NCBI GenBank assembly: GCA_038213005.1
Contig: JBBQTU010000184.1
Coordinates: forward strand, 1 to 8,605
Reading direction: 5' to 3'
Source of the DNA: JBBQTU01 sp038213005
GTDB taxonomy: Bacteria > Planctomycetota > Phycisphaerae > Tepidisphaerales > Tepidisphaeraceae
Length of the DNA stretch: 8,605 nucleotides
The notes beneath the pieces are model-generated. The model saw nothing but the letters and a program-made list of their open reading frames with translations. It searched no databases and was not told the DNA's origin. Made by a program: the position numbers and the translations under genes. Shown here piece by piece: positions 1 through 6,190 of the stretch. Each line of letters begins with the position of its first letter. Within the stretch, counting starts at the first letter, position 1.

Positions 1-2
1 GC

Positions 3-92
3 GGATACTACAATCGAAGCCTACAGCCCAACGCGCAGCCGGCTTTCGGCCAGGTGCTAGGCCAGTCTGGGTGCTCATTGACAAGTGAATAA
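3..92 (+). CDS. Possible C-terminal tail of an upstream gene (partial)
   Basis: Frame 3 is open from the left window edge for 29 codons to a TAA at 90-92. It reads GYYNRSLQPNAQPAFG near its start and ends CSLTSE. The codons are moderately GC-rich at the third position, and the other two forward frames also close before position 92. I do not recognise the peptide and cannot exclude a chance open stretch at the edge. Nothing about its function can be said. Confidence 0.25.
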   Translation, partial: GYYNRSLQPNAQPAFGQVLGQSGCSLTSE

Positions 93-137
93 CCGCCCCC
101 TTCAGGTGCGTTGACCGCCCGGCCGCGCCCTCTCAAT

Positions 138-207
138 TTCAGCATTCAGCATTCAGCATTCAGCATTCAGCATTCAGCATTCAGCATTCAGCATTCAGCA
201 TTCAGCA
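138..207. repeat. Heptanucleotide tandem repeat, 10 perfect TTCAGCA copies
   Basis: Ten uninterrupted identical copies of the 7-bp unit TTCAGCA fill 70 bp, with a degenerate half-unit before the first copy and a TTT after the last. The array is in a spacer, about 245 bp before the glycosyltransferase start. Because 7 is not a multiple of 3, a short frame read through it gives a repeated FSIQHSA peptide, which I treat as an artefact. It resembles the class of short heptamer repeats known from cyanobacteria. Perfect copies suggest recent slippage expansion or contraction. Confidence 0.95.
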
Positions 208-453
208 TTTCCGCCACCCCTAACAGAGGTCCGATAATGTCCGCTCTTGTTGGCGGTAGTTTCACGCTCTCGCTCCCCAAAATGAAACTTGCGCACCTGA
301 CCCCCTGACTCTCACGTAACTCCTGATCCCACAAGGCCCAGCGCCCCACCCCACCCCCTCCCCCAATAACCTGCGCATCTGCCAACGGCTTGGACCCTCT
401 TTCCCATCCATGGTACCCTCCGCTGGCTCGCCGATGTTCGCGTGGACGCTGAT
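208..453. other. C-rich non-coding spacer
   Basis: I see no gene here. The stretch has a markedly C-rich plus strand around 335-370 (runs of CCCC separated by A or T). TTGGAC at 390-395 could be a -35 element for the downstream glycosyltransferase gene, but no convincing -10 lies at a proper distance. The minus-strand open frames covering it have no recognisable content. Confidence 0.5.
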
Positions 454-2100
454 ATGAAAGACCAGGCAACGACAGAACCAGTCGCCATGAAGCCGGCCCA
501 TGCACGCCTGCCTTGGCCCCGGCATATCCACGGGGCCACCTGGGCGCTGCTGGGGCTACTTGCCGTCGGCCTGGGCGTCATCTGCGCGACGGTAGGGGAC
601 TACGGCATCTCCTGGGATGAGAACGTCCAGCGGGCCTATGGCGACGCCATTCTCCGCTACTTCGCTTCCGGCGGACAAGACAAGAGCTACAACAGCATCG
701 GCCCTCTCCGGTTCTATGGCCCCACCTTCGAACTGCCAGTCGCGGCCATCTCGCACCTGTGGACCAACCATGTCTACATCGTCCGCCACGTTGCCACCGC
801 GATCACCGCACTGCTGACCGTTCCGGCCCTGGTGCGGATCGGGCGGCACTTGGGCTCACGTTGGGCGGGCCTGCTGGGCGGCCTGGCCTTGGTCATGATG
901 CCGATGTTCTACGGCCATGCTTTCGTCAACTCCAAGGATATCCCCTTCGCCTGTCTCTTTGCCTGGGTGATGGCTCTGATCCTGGAGCGATTCGCGACCG
1001 ACCACTGGACATGGATGCGAACCGCTCTGTTCGGGCTGGTCCTTGGTCTAATGGCCGGCACCCGGCCGGGCGGTGCGGTGGCCGCCGCCATTCCGCTGAC
1101 GGCCTTGTTCGCCTGGGGATCCTGTTTCACGGCGCCAGGCCGGCCGATTCCGTGGCGGCCGCGGTTCATGCGCGAACTGGCCCTCGCCGTGCTGATCGCC
1201 TGGGTCATCATGGTGCTGCCCTGGCCCTATGCCCACGAGAATCCACTGACTCATCCGGCCGAGGCGATGGCGTTTGCGATGCGCTTCCCGCGGGACTTCC
1301 TGATGCTCTTTGAAGGCAAGATCATCGTCAGCACCGCGCTACCCCGTTACTACCTCGCCAAGTACCTGCTGATCACCACGCCTCCGGTGCTTCTCGCCGG
1401 CGCGGCCGTCGGTCTCGCCGCCGGCATCCGTGAGCAACTCCGATCCCCGCGAGCCGCGCGATCGCAGGCGATATTCCTTCTGCAGGCGTGGCTGCTTCTG
1501 CCGATCCTCCTGTTCGCGATCAGGCCCCCCAATGTCTACGACGGCATCCGCCATTTCCTGTTCCTGCTTCCCGCCTTGGCGATGCTGCACGCACTGGGAG
1601 TCGCATGGGTGGTGTCAAAGACAACCGCCACGCTGGCCCGTAGCGCCATCATCGCCGGCACCGTGCTGATGACCCTGAGTCCCGCAATCTCGCTGGCGCG
1701 CCTGCACCCGTACCAGATGACCTATTTCAACAGCTTCGTCGGCGGAGTGGGCGGCGCGGGCGCCCGCTACGAGACCGACTACTGGCTCACCAGTTTCCGT
1801 GAGGCAATGGAGTGGGTGAATACCCAGGCCGTCAGAGAGCCCGGCCGCAGGTTCACCGTCCTGCTGGCCACCCGCCCAACCACCCTGGACACCGTCCAAG
1901 GCTTCAAGGCCGCGAACGTCGATGTCCGGGCAACCCCCAAGGGCACGCCGTCCGGCGATCGTCTCCCTGATGATGTGGACTACGCCATCCTCTCAACGCG
2001 AACCGGGCAAACGCCCTTCCGGGCTTCGCCGGTGGTTCATACCGTGCACCGAGACGGCGCCGTATTCTGCGTCGTTCGTGGCCGCGAAGTGCCGCGGTAG
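454..2100 (+). CDS. GT39/ArnT-type multi-membrane glycosyltransferase
   Basis: Predicted integral membrane glycosyltransferase of the dolichyl-phosphate-mannose:protein mannosyltransferase (GT39/PMT_2, ArnT-like) superfamily. Such enzymes move a sugar from a polyprenyl-phosphate carrier to an acceptor on the outer face of the cytoplasmic membrane. The protein has 548 residues. A first membrane helix lies near residues 29-46, followed by an acidic loop with GDYGISWDE (48-56), which fits the catalytic first-loop Asp/Glu of this fold. Then come FVNSKDIPFA (157-166), GTRPGG (202-207) and about ten more hydrophobic segments up to about residue 410. YDGIRHFLFLLPAL (362-375) and a YETDYWLTSFREAMEWV stretch (439-455) precede a soluble C-terminal tail of about 90 residues. 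I chose ATG 454; GTG 442 and ATG 487 are in-frame alternatives, and none has a good Shine-Dalgarno. No partner gene shows what is glycosylated. The family is confident, the substrate unknown. Confidence 0.85.
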   Translation: MKDQATTEPVAMKPAHARLPWPRHIHGATWALLGLLAVGLGVICATVGDYGISWDENVQRAYGDAILRYFASGGQDKSYNSIGPLRFYGPTFELPVAAISHLWTNHVYIVRHVATAITALLTVPALVRIGRHLGSRWAGLLGGLALVMMPMFYGHAFVNSKDIPFACLFAWVMALILERFATDHWTWMRTALFGLVLGLMAGTRPGGAVAAAIPLTALFAWGSCFTAPGRPIPWRPRFMRELALAVLIAWVIMVLPWPYAHENPLTHPAEAMAFAMRFPRDFLMLFEGKIIVSTALPRYYLAKYLLITTPPVLLAGAAVGLAAGIREQLRSPRAARSQAIFLLQAWLLLPILLFAIRPPNVYDGIRHFLFLLPALAMLHALGVAWVVSKTTATLARSAIIAGTVLMTLSPAISLARLHPYQMTYFNSFVGGVGGAGARYETDYWLTSFREAMEWVNTQAVREPGRRFTVLLATRPTTLDTVQGFKAANVDVRATPKGTPSGDRLPDDVDYAILSTRTGQTPFRASPVVHTVHRDGAVFCVVRGREVPR

Positions 2101-2117
2101 ACGCGCCGTATCGCACC

Positions 2118-2152
2118 GCCCTGATTCCCGAGGCGTGCCCAGAAATCAGGGC
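2118..2152 (+). terminator. Hairpin just after the glycosyltransferase gene
   Basis: A perfect 9-bp inverted repeat (GCCCTGATT / AATCAGGGC) with a 17-nt loop begins 18 nt after the TAG stop. No U-tract follows, so it is not a classical intrinsic terminator. It may slow transcription or protect the 3' end of the mRNA. It could also be the left end of a palindromic intergenic element, because the loop carries GGCGTGCCC (2132-2140), which is the reverse complement of 2260-2268. Confidence 0.4.
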
Positions 2153-2181
2153 AACGCGCCCGATGTCCGCTCGGATACCCG

Positions 2182-2245
2182 TTTCGCTGTTTCGAGTTTC
2201 CTCAGTTTCTCGCTTGTTTCGTATTTCGAGCTTCGTATTTCGTGC
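2182..2245. repeat. Degenerate TTTCG-rich low-complexity repeat
   Basis: TTTCG or a near variant recurs about eight times in 64 bp, with irregular 2-6 nt tails (for example TTTCGTA, TTTCGAG, TTTCGTGC). On the minus strand it reads as repeated CGAAATACGAA-like words. It lies about 90 bp before the permease start, in a spacer. The units are imperfect, unlike the array at 138-207. No protein is supported here, although one frame stays open through it. Confidence 0.7.
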
Positions 2246-2246
2246 T

Positions 2247-2279
2247 TGCCCGAATCTGCGGGCACGCCCTGGTGCCCGC
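2247..2279 (+). promoter_or_regulatory. Two overlapping, mutually exclusive hairpins upstream of the permease gene
   Basis: Hairpin A pairs TGCCCG (2247-2252) with CGGGCA (2259-2264). Hairpin B pairs GCGGGCAC (2258-2265) with GTGCCCGC (2272-2279) around a 6-nt loop. They share 2259-2264, so only one can form in RNA; B is stronger, with 8 perfect pairs. The element lies 56 nt before the permease ATG. It could be an RNA switch, a DNA operator with repeated half-sites, or simply a GC-rich palindromic repeat. The structure is seen; its function is not. Confidence 0.4.
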
Positions 2280-2335
2280 TTCTCCGCCGCGTCTCTACCC
2301 AGCGCCGCCCCCGGCCGTTACGATTCGAGCCAGTC

Positions 2336-4069
2336 ATGTTTCGCAAGGCGTGCCAATACATCCTCTTTTTCCTCGTGCTCGTCCTGTTCGCCGTGCTGTT
2401 GCTCTGGCCGATCTGGAGGGTGCTGCGGGTCAGTCTGTTTGGGATCGCCCCGGCCGAGGGGTTCACCTTCGCCTACATCGCCAATGTCTTCATCGATCCC
2501 GGATTCCGCGAAGGCCTCATCAACAGCGCCATCATCGCCATCGGCACGACCCTGCTGTGCATGGCGATCAGCATCCCACTGGCCGTGCTGTCCGTGCGAT
2601 ATGACTTCCGCGGCAAGCAACTTCTCAGCGGCCTGCTGCTGGTGCCGCTGATCCTGCCCCCGTTTGTCGGCGCCATCGGCATGCGCCAGATCATCGGCCG
2701 CATGGGCGCACTCACCGGCCTGGCCCAGGACGTCGGCTGGGTCCAGCCAGGCACGCCCGTGGTGTGGCTGGGCTCCGCACGACTGCTGACGATCATGGTC
2801 GTCGAGGCCCTGTCGCTCTATCCGATCCTGTTTCTCAACGTGTCGGCCGCCCTGGCGAACCTCGACCCGGCCATGGAGCAGGCGGCCGCCAATCTCGGTG
2901 CCGGACGCTGGACGCGATTCCGTCGCATCACCCTGCCGCTGCTGCGGCCTGGCCTTTTCGCCGGCGGAACAATCGTCCTGATCTGGTCGTTCACGGAACT
3001 CGGCACGCCGCTGATGTTCGACTTCTACAAGGTCACGTCGGTCCAGGTGTTCCAGCGTCTCAGCCAGGTCGAAGGCTCGCCAATTCCCTATGCCCTGGTG
3101 GTCGTGATGCTGCTGGGCAGCACGCTGCTTTACCTGATCGGCAAGACGCTGCTGGGCCGCTCAATCGGCGCCGCGACGACTAAGGCATCCGTGCAGGCCA
3201 CGCCCAGGCCGCTCACGGGCCTGGGCGGCTGGCTGGCTGGCGGGGCGTTCGCCGCCGTCATCGCCATGGCGCTGCTGCCGCATGTTGGCGTGATCCTGAC
3301 GAGCTTCAGCGGCGTCGGGGCCTGGTATCAATCGGCGCTGCCCAAAGTCTTCACCGCCCAGCACTACATCAACGGTCTGGGACACGAACTGACGATCCCC
3401 TCGATCCAGAACAGCATCCTGTTCGCGCTGGCCAGCACTTCCATCGACGTGGTGGTCGGCCTGCTGATCGCCTGGCTGATCGTGCGATCGGATCTGCCCG
3501 GCCGGGGCCTGCTCGACTCCCTCAGCATGCTGCCGCTTGCGGTGCCAGGCCTCGTGCTGGCGTTTGGCTACCTGGCCATCAGCCTGCAATTCCAGGCGTG
3601 GTTCAAGGACAGTCCCAGCCTCCGCAATCTCTTTGACGTCAACAGGAATCCCACTGTGCTGCTCATCCTGGCGTATGCGATGCGACGGCTTCCCTACGTG
3701 GTGCGAAGCGCTGTGGCCGGGCTGCAGCAAACGCCGCGCGACCTGGAGCTCGCCGCCCGCAATCTTGGGGCTTCGCCGTTTGCCACGCTACGGCGCATCA
3801 CCGTGCCGCTGATCGCCGCCAACCTGCTGGCCGGGGCGCTACTGGCCTTCGCGTTTGCGATGCTGGAAGTCAGCGACTCGCTGATCCTGGCGCAGAAACA
3901 GGCCTACTGGCCTATCACCAAGGCGATCTACGAACTGTTCCAGCGCCTCGGTGACGGCCCCTATGTCGCCAGCGCTCTGGGCGTGTGGGCGATGGCGCTA
4001 CTGACTCTGACGATCCTGCTGGCGAGCGATCTGCTTGGCCGCCGCATGGGCGCGATTTTCAAAGTCTAG
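2336..4069 (+). CDS. Fused two-domain ABC transporter permease (ferric iron/thiamine type)
   Basis: Predicted inner-membrane permease of a binding-protein-dependent ABC importer, with two permease domains fused in one 577-residue chain as in the FbpB/AfuB and ThiP families. Residues 8-30 form the first membrane helix. The first domain carries an EAA loop that couples to the ATPase (EQAAANLGAG at 181-190, then RRITLPLLRPG at 196-206). The second domain carries another EAA loop (ELAARNLGAS at 471-480, then RRITVPL at 486-492). Total length is close to the usual 520-580. I chose ATG 2336 because the first helix follows directly; the frame stays open back to 1922 but overlaps the preceding gene and the repeat spacer. 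Neither a substrate-binding protein nor an ATPase gene is adjacent in the window, so the substrate (iron, thiamine, a polyamine or other small solute) cannot be assigned. Confidence 0.9.
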   Translation: MFRKACQYILFFLVLVLFAVLLLWPIWRVLRVSLFGIAPAEGFTFAYIANVFIDPGFREGLINSAIIAIGTTLLCMAISIPLAVLSVRYDFRGKQLLSGLLLVPLILPPFVGAIGMRQIIGRMGALTGLAQDVGWVQPGTPVVWLGSARLLTIMVVEALSLYPILFLNVSAALANLDPAMEQAAANLGAGRWTRFRRITLPLLRPGLFAGGTIVLIWSFTELGTPLMFDFYKVTSVQVFQRLSQVEGSPIPYALVVVMLLGSTLLYLIGKTLLGRSIGAATTKASVQATPRPLTGLGGWLAGGAFAAVIAMALLPHVGVILTSFSGVGAWYQSALPKVFTAQHYINGLGHELTIPSIQNSILFALASTSIDVVVGLLIAWLIVRSDLPGRGLLDSLSMLPLAVPGLVLAFGYLAISLQFQAWFKDSPSLRNLFDVNRNPTVLLILAYAMRRLPYVVRSAVAGLQQTPRDLELAARNLGASPFATLRRITVPLIAANLLAGALLAFAFAMLEVSDSLILAQKQAYWPITKAIYELFQRLGDGPYVASALGVWAMALLTLTILLASDLLGRRMGAIFKV

Positions 4070-4252
4070 CTATTCTGAAATTCGAGGTATTTTTCCGTTC
4101 CCTCCAGCCGCTCATGACGATACTGTAGCAACTGAAGAATGCGGGGGCGGAACCGGAGAAATGGAACCGTAACCCCGACACCGATAAGGTGGCCAGCGAC
4201 CTGCTTAACAAATGCTACATTAAGCCCTTGTGGCTATGCTTGTTGTCATTAA
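4070..4252 (+). other. Spacer with gene-like debris, not recognised
   Basis: After the permease stop there is an AT-richer patch. Frame 1 then reads like protein from 4129 (QLKNAGAEPEKWNRN, then DTDKVASDLLNKCYIK) with good codon character until about 4220. A TAG at 4126-4128 closes it on the left, and on the right it drifts into improbable sequence. No start or family is evident. I read it as a leftover of a decayed gene, possibly from the same insertion event as the antitoxin fragment to its right. No clear terminator for the permease gene is visible. Confidence 0.25.
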
Positions 4253-4399
4253 AGCATTGGTTCGCTGGCCTTCTTTCTGCGCACTCTCACCTGCATCGGA
4301 ACGCTCTCGGATGTTCTGGCAGGCCGACGCCAACTGTCCAAGACCATGATCCGCCGGGTAGCAGACCACTTTGGCGTAAGTCCAGCCCTGTTTATTTAA
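4253..4399 (+). pseudogene. C-terminal fragment of a HigA-type helix-turn-helix antitoxin
   Basis: Frame 2 from 4298 to the TAA at 4397-4399 encodes TLSDVLAGRRQLSKTMIRR followed by VADHFGVSPALFI. This is the typical C-terminal half of the XRE/HigA-like antitoxin domain: recognition helix, a basic GRRxLSK turn, then an AxxFGVSPALF end. The N-terminal part of about 90 residues is missing. The frame is closed by TAA at 4250-4252, and the residues between (SIGSLAFF and onward) do not look like this family. Compared with the usual IGSRGTLSDVL, the sequence CIGTLSDVL appears to lack three residues. No toxin gene (HigB or RelE type) is seen nearby. Function is presumably lost. The family call rests on my recognition of about 33 residues. 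Confidence 0.6.
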
Positions 4400-4463
4400 A
4401 TTGCCCGCCGGCCGACGCCGCCGACGCGACTGGCAGCGGCCGTCTCTGCGGTGGGAGGCAAGC

Positions 4464-4922
4464 TCACCACTGCACGGCAACCTTCAAAACGATCTTCCGC
4501 ACTGGGCTTGGCCGGTCATTCACCGCCAGACACGGCATGTGGGCGTCTTCGGGATAAAAGATCGCGAAGTAGCCTGCGGGAACTTGCACCATGCTGCCGG
4601 TGCCTTCGTGGAACGCCACATCGCGCGCTGGATCGTAAGCCTCGCTCACGCGCAGCAGTGAGGTATTGGCCCAGCCCATGAGCTCCTCGCCCTGCACGAT
4701 GTACTGGATGTCGATGTATCGCCGATGGGATTCCCACTTGCTCACCGACGCCAGACGGGTGGCATACCGCTGCGGCATGGCGATCAGACGTTCCCCGTCG
4801 ATCAGGTGGCGTCCGTCCGGTAGCGACATAATGGCAGAGTCCGTTAGCAGCGACAAACCCGTTTTCAGCCCAAAATGAAGATTCGCATAGATGCCAGCGT
4901 TGTGGAGATGGTCGAAGATCAT
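4464..4922 (-). CDS. YhcH/YjgK/YiaL (DUF386) family protein
   Basis: Small cytosolic beta-sandwich (cupin-like) protein of the family that includes E. coli YhcH, reported as a sialic acid anomerase, and the EbgC/YiaL proteins of sugar-use operons. The 152-residue length is the family norm. The family signature is complete: SKWESHRRYIDIQYIVQGEE (61-80), FYPEDAHMP (122-130) and a closing VRKIVLKV (141-148). E64, H66, D71 and H128 are the likely metal or sugar ligands by family analogy. ATG 4922 is the only sensible start; no Shine-Dalgarno precedes it. It stands alone on the minus strand, convergent to the permease gene and divergent from the amidotransferase gene. No sialic acid gene is near, so the sugar is unknown; a role in opening or anomer conversion of a host-glycan or plant sugar is inference. 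Confidence 0.92.
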   Translation of the reverse strand: MIFDHLHNAGIYANLHFGLKTGLSLLTDSAIMSLPDGRHLIDGERLIAMPQRYATRLASVSKWESHRRYIDIQYIVQGEELMGWANTSLLRVSEAYDPARDVAFHEGTGSMVQVPAGYFAIFYPEDAHMPCLAVNDRPSPVRKIVLKVAVQW

Positions 4923-5106
4923 GCGTAATTCATCGCATTTTCTTGGAAAATTGCAAGATTAATATCTCCAGATGACGTTTTGCCGCAGCGGAGTTCGTGA
5001 AAACGACAATATGGCAGAGCCTGATGGGGGTGACGTAGGCGTGAATCAGAGTATCAGATCATAATATCCCTGTTATTCCGAATGTTTGCGCCTTCTTGTC
5101 GAAGCA
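4923..5106. other. Intergenic spacer between divergent genes, left part
   Basis: This stretch is AT-richer than its surroundings and should hold the promoter of the minus-strand YhcH-family gene and the start of any plus-strand transcript. AT-rich -10-like words occur (for example CATAAT at 5060-5065), but I find no -35 at a proper distance on either strand. No coding sequence or repeat was seen. Confidence 0.4.
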
Positions 5107-5300
5107 CACTCGGCTGTGGCCCGCGTCTTGCATTAGAGTTCAACGGTTACTGAGTGAGCTCGGTGAAAGCTAGCGCATTCGGGAGCGGACAAAAAAGCCC
5201 ATTCTTCCCCCGATGTGTGGAGGGCTGTTAGCAGAATCCAACGCGAGCAGTCCTTGCACAGTCCCATTCGAGCCGTCCCCTGCCCAGGGACGGCTTTTTT
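5107..5300 (+). ncRNA. Candidate structured leader or small RNA ending in a terminator
   Basis: Three helices can be drawn in order. CACTCGG (5107-5113) pairs with CTGAGTG (5150-5156). A long helix of 13 pairs with one bulged G joins 5214-5227 to 5248-5260, with a 20-nt loop at 5228-5247. The third is the terminator stem at 5271-5295. An A-rich single-stranded stretch lies at 5190-5196. The unit ends 34 nt before the amidotransferase ATG. It could be a riboswitch-like attenuator for that gene or an independent small RNA. The 5' end is not fixed, because no good promoter is visible. I compared it by eye with 6S RNA, SRP RNA and common riboswitch cores without a match. Confidence 0.4.
5271..5300 (+). 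terminator. Strong intrinsic terminator before the amidotransferase gene
   Basis: A perfect 9-bp GC-rich stem (AGCCGTCCC / GGGACGGCT) with a 7-nt loop is followed directly by six T, then CTTT. This is a textbook Rho-independent terminator on the plus strand. It lies upstream, not downstream, of the nearest plus-strand gene, so it ends either a small RNA or an attenuated leader. Confidence 0.85.
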
Positions 5301-5303
5301 CTT

Positions 5304-5309
5304 TATACT
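5304..5309 (+). promoter_or_regulatory. Possible -10 box of the amidotransferase gene
   Basis: TATACT matches the sigma70 -10 consensus at five of six positions and lies just after the terminator T-tract, 25 nt before the ATG. No acceptable -35 is seen at 16-18 nt (5281-5286 is TGCCCA), and that position falls inside the terminator. It would give a leader of roughly 19 nt that escapes the terminator. Confidence 0.25.
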
Positions 5310-5334
5310 CCCCGCCAACTACCGCGAAAGACCT

Positions 5335-6042
5335 ATGGCGTGTCCCCTCATTGGCGTAACCCGCGACAGCGACGGCCAGCCCGGCCCGACTGATTCTCAC
5401 TTCGTCTTCTATGCCACCAGCGTGGAAAAGGCCGGTGGCCGGCCGGTCCCGATCCACTACAGCGACGACCTGGCGAGGATACCGAAGATTCTCGATGAAC
5501 TCGACGGTATCATCTTCAGTGGTGGCGATGATCTGGACCCATCGCTCTACGGCCAGCCGTGGCATCCCAAAGCCAAGGCCGTGGATGCGCGGCGGCAGCG
5601 ATTTGAACTGGCACTCCTGGCCGAGGCCGAACGCCGGCGGATGCCTGTGCTGGGCATCTGCCTGGGCATCCAATTGATGAACGTCCATCGTGGCGGAAGC
5701 CTGATCCAGTTCCTGCCGGATGCCCCGCGAGAGAATCCCCTCGAACACCGCAAGCTCGAAGCCACGCTGCGGCGCCATGATGTGAACCTCTTGCCGGACT
5801 CGCTGCTCGCGGGCGCCGTCGCAGCGACACATCTTTCGGTGAACACCTATCACAAGCAGGCGATCGCCCGGTTGGGCCGCGGCCTGCGGGTGGTGGCCGA
5901 GGCGCCCGACGGAATCATCGAGGCGGTGGAGGACGCCAGCCTGCCCCTGTTTTGCGGGGTGCAGTGGCATCCCGAACGCCTGCATGACGAGCCAGGGCAT
6001 CTGGCAATCTTCAGAATGCTGGTGGATCAGGCTGGAAAATAG
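5335..6042 (+). CDS. Class I glutamine amidotransferase-like peptidase C26 (PuuD-like)
   Basis: Predicted cytosolic gamma-glutamyl hydrolase of peptidase family C26, whose best-known member PuuD splits gamma-glutamyl-GABA to glutamate and GABA in putrescine breakdown. The 235-residue length fits. The fold begins at CPLIGVTRD (3-10 region), with FSGGDDLDPSLYG (61-73), the nucleophile elbow GICLGIQLMNV (107-117, C109) and VQWHPE (209-214, H212 and E214), so the Cys-His-Glu triad is complete. VNTYHKQAI (169-177) matches the usual VNSYHHQ block. Most PuuD-like proteins have Arg after the nucleophile (GICRG); here it is Leu, as in biosynthetic amidotransferases, so the exact substrate is uncertain. 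ATG 5335 is chosen because homology begins there; the frame is open to 5215, but that runs through a terminator. No polyamine genes are adjacent. Confidence 0.88.
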   Translation: MACPLIGVTRDSDGQPGPTDSHFVFYATSVEKAGGRPVPIHYSDDLARIPKILDELDGIIFSGGDDLDPSLYGQPWHPKAKAVDARRQRFELALLAEAERRRMPVLGICLGIQLMNVHRGGSLIQFLPDAPRENPLEHRKLEATLRRHDVNLLPDSLLAGAVAATHLSVNTYHKQAIARLGRGLRVVAEAPDGIIEAVEDASLPLFCGVQWHPERLHDEPGHLAIFRMLVDQAGK

Positions 6043-6108
6043 GGGATCGGCAGGGTCTCAAGGGGGCGGCACTTAGCAAAGCGCGTGCGAACGCCCAAGA
6101 TGAGTCCG

Positions 6109-6158
6109 CCGGTTTGTTTAATAATATAAGTGCCTGCAAACAAAAAACTTATAACCGG
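6109..6158. repeat. AT-rich nested inverted repeat after the amidotransferase gene
   Basis: CCGGTT (6109-6114) and AACCGG (6153-6158) form the outer arms. Inside, ATAAGT (6126-6131) pairs with ACTTAT (6147-6152). Alternatively TTTGTTT (6113-6119) pairs with AAACAAA (6138-6144). The segment is strongly AT-rich in a GC-rich region and lies 66 nt after the gene's stop. It may act as a transcription end, a protein-binding site or a small insertion scar. No U-tract follows on the plus strand. Confidence 0.5.
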
Positions 6159-6190
6159 TGTCGCCGACGCTTTCTTGCCCAAGTCTTACG

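Noticed and set aside
138..207. Resemblance to a CRISPR array
   Set aside because: The units are 7 bp with no spacers; it is a simple tandem repeat.
111..308. Short open frame through the heptamer array giving a repeated FSIQHSA peptide
   Set aside because: The peptide repeat is forced by the DNA repeat; there is no start context, and the frame ends shortly after the array.
1922..2335. Long N-terminal extension of the permease gene
   Set aside because: It overlaps the end of the glycosyltransferase gene and reads through the TTTCG repeat; ATG 2336 places the first membrane helix at the normal position.
3161..3730. 189-codon minus-strand open frame inside the permease gene
   Set aside because: Shadow of a GC-rich gene; its composition (His, Gln and Arg rich) is typical of antisense frames, and the plus-strand frame has clear EAA motifs.
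4189..4557. 122-codon plus-strand open frame beginning GTG
   Set aside because: It overlaps the 3' end of the DUF386 gene on the opposite strand and the antitoxin fragment in another frame, and its protein matches nothing past the first dozen residues.
5041..5070. Promoter with CATAAT as -10 for the leader at 5107
   Set aside because: No -35-like hexamer lies 16-18 bp upstream; the best (GTGAAT) is only 13 bp away.
5107..5300. 6S RNA or SRP RNA
   Set aside because: I could not draw the single long rod with a central bubble expected of 6S, and the conserved SRP loop words are absent; kept only as an unassigned structured RNA.
5133..5318. 61-codon minus-strand open frame
   Set aside because: It lies over the terminator and the helix region and has no family features; it is an accidental frame in structured DNA.
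5215..5334. N-terminal extension of the C26 hydrolase
   Set aside because: It would be translated through the intrinsic terminator, and its residues are not part of the family; homology begins at 5335.
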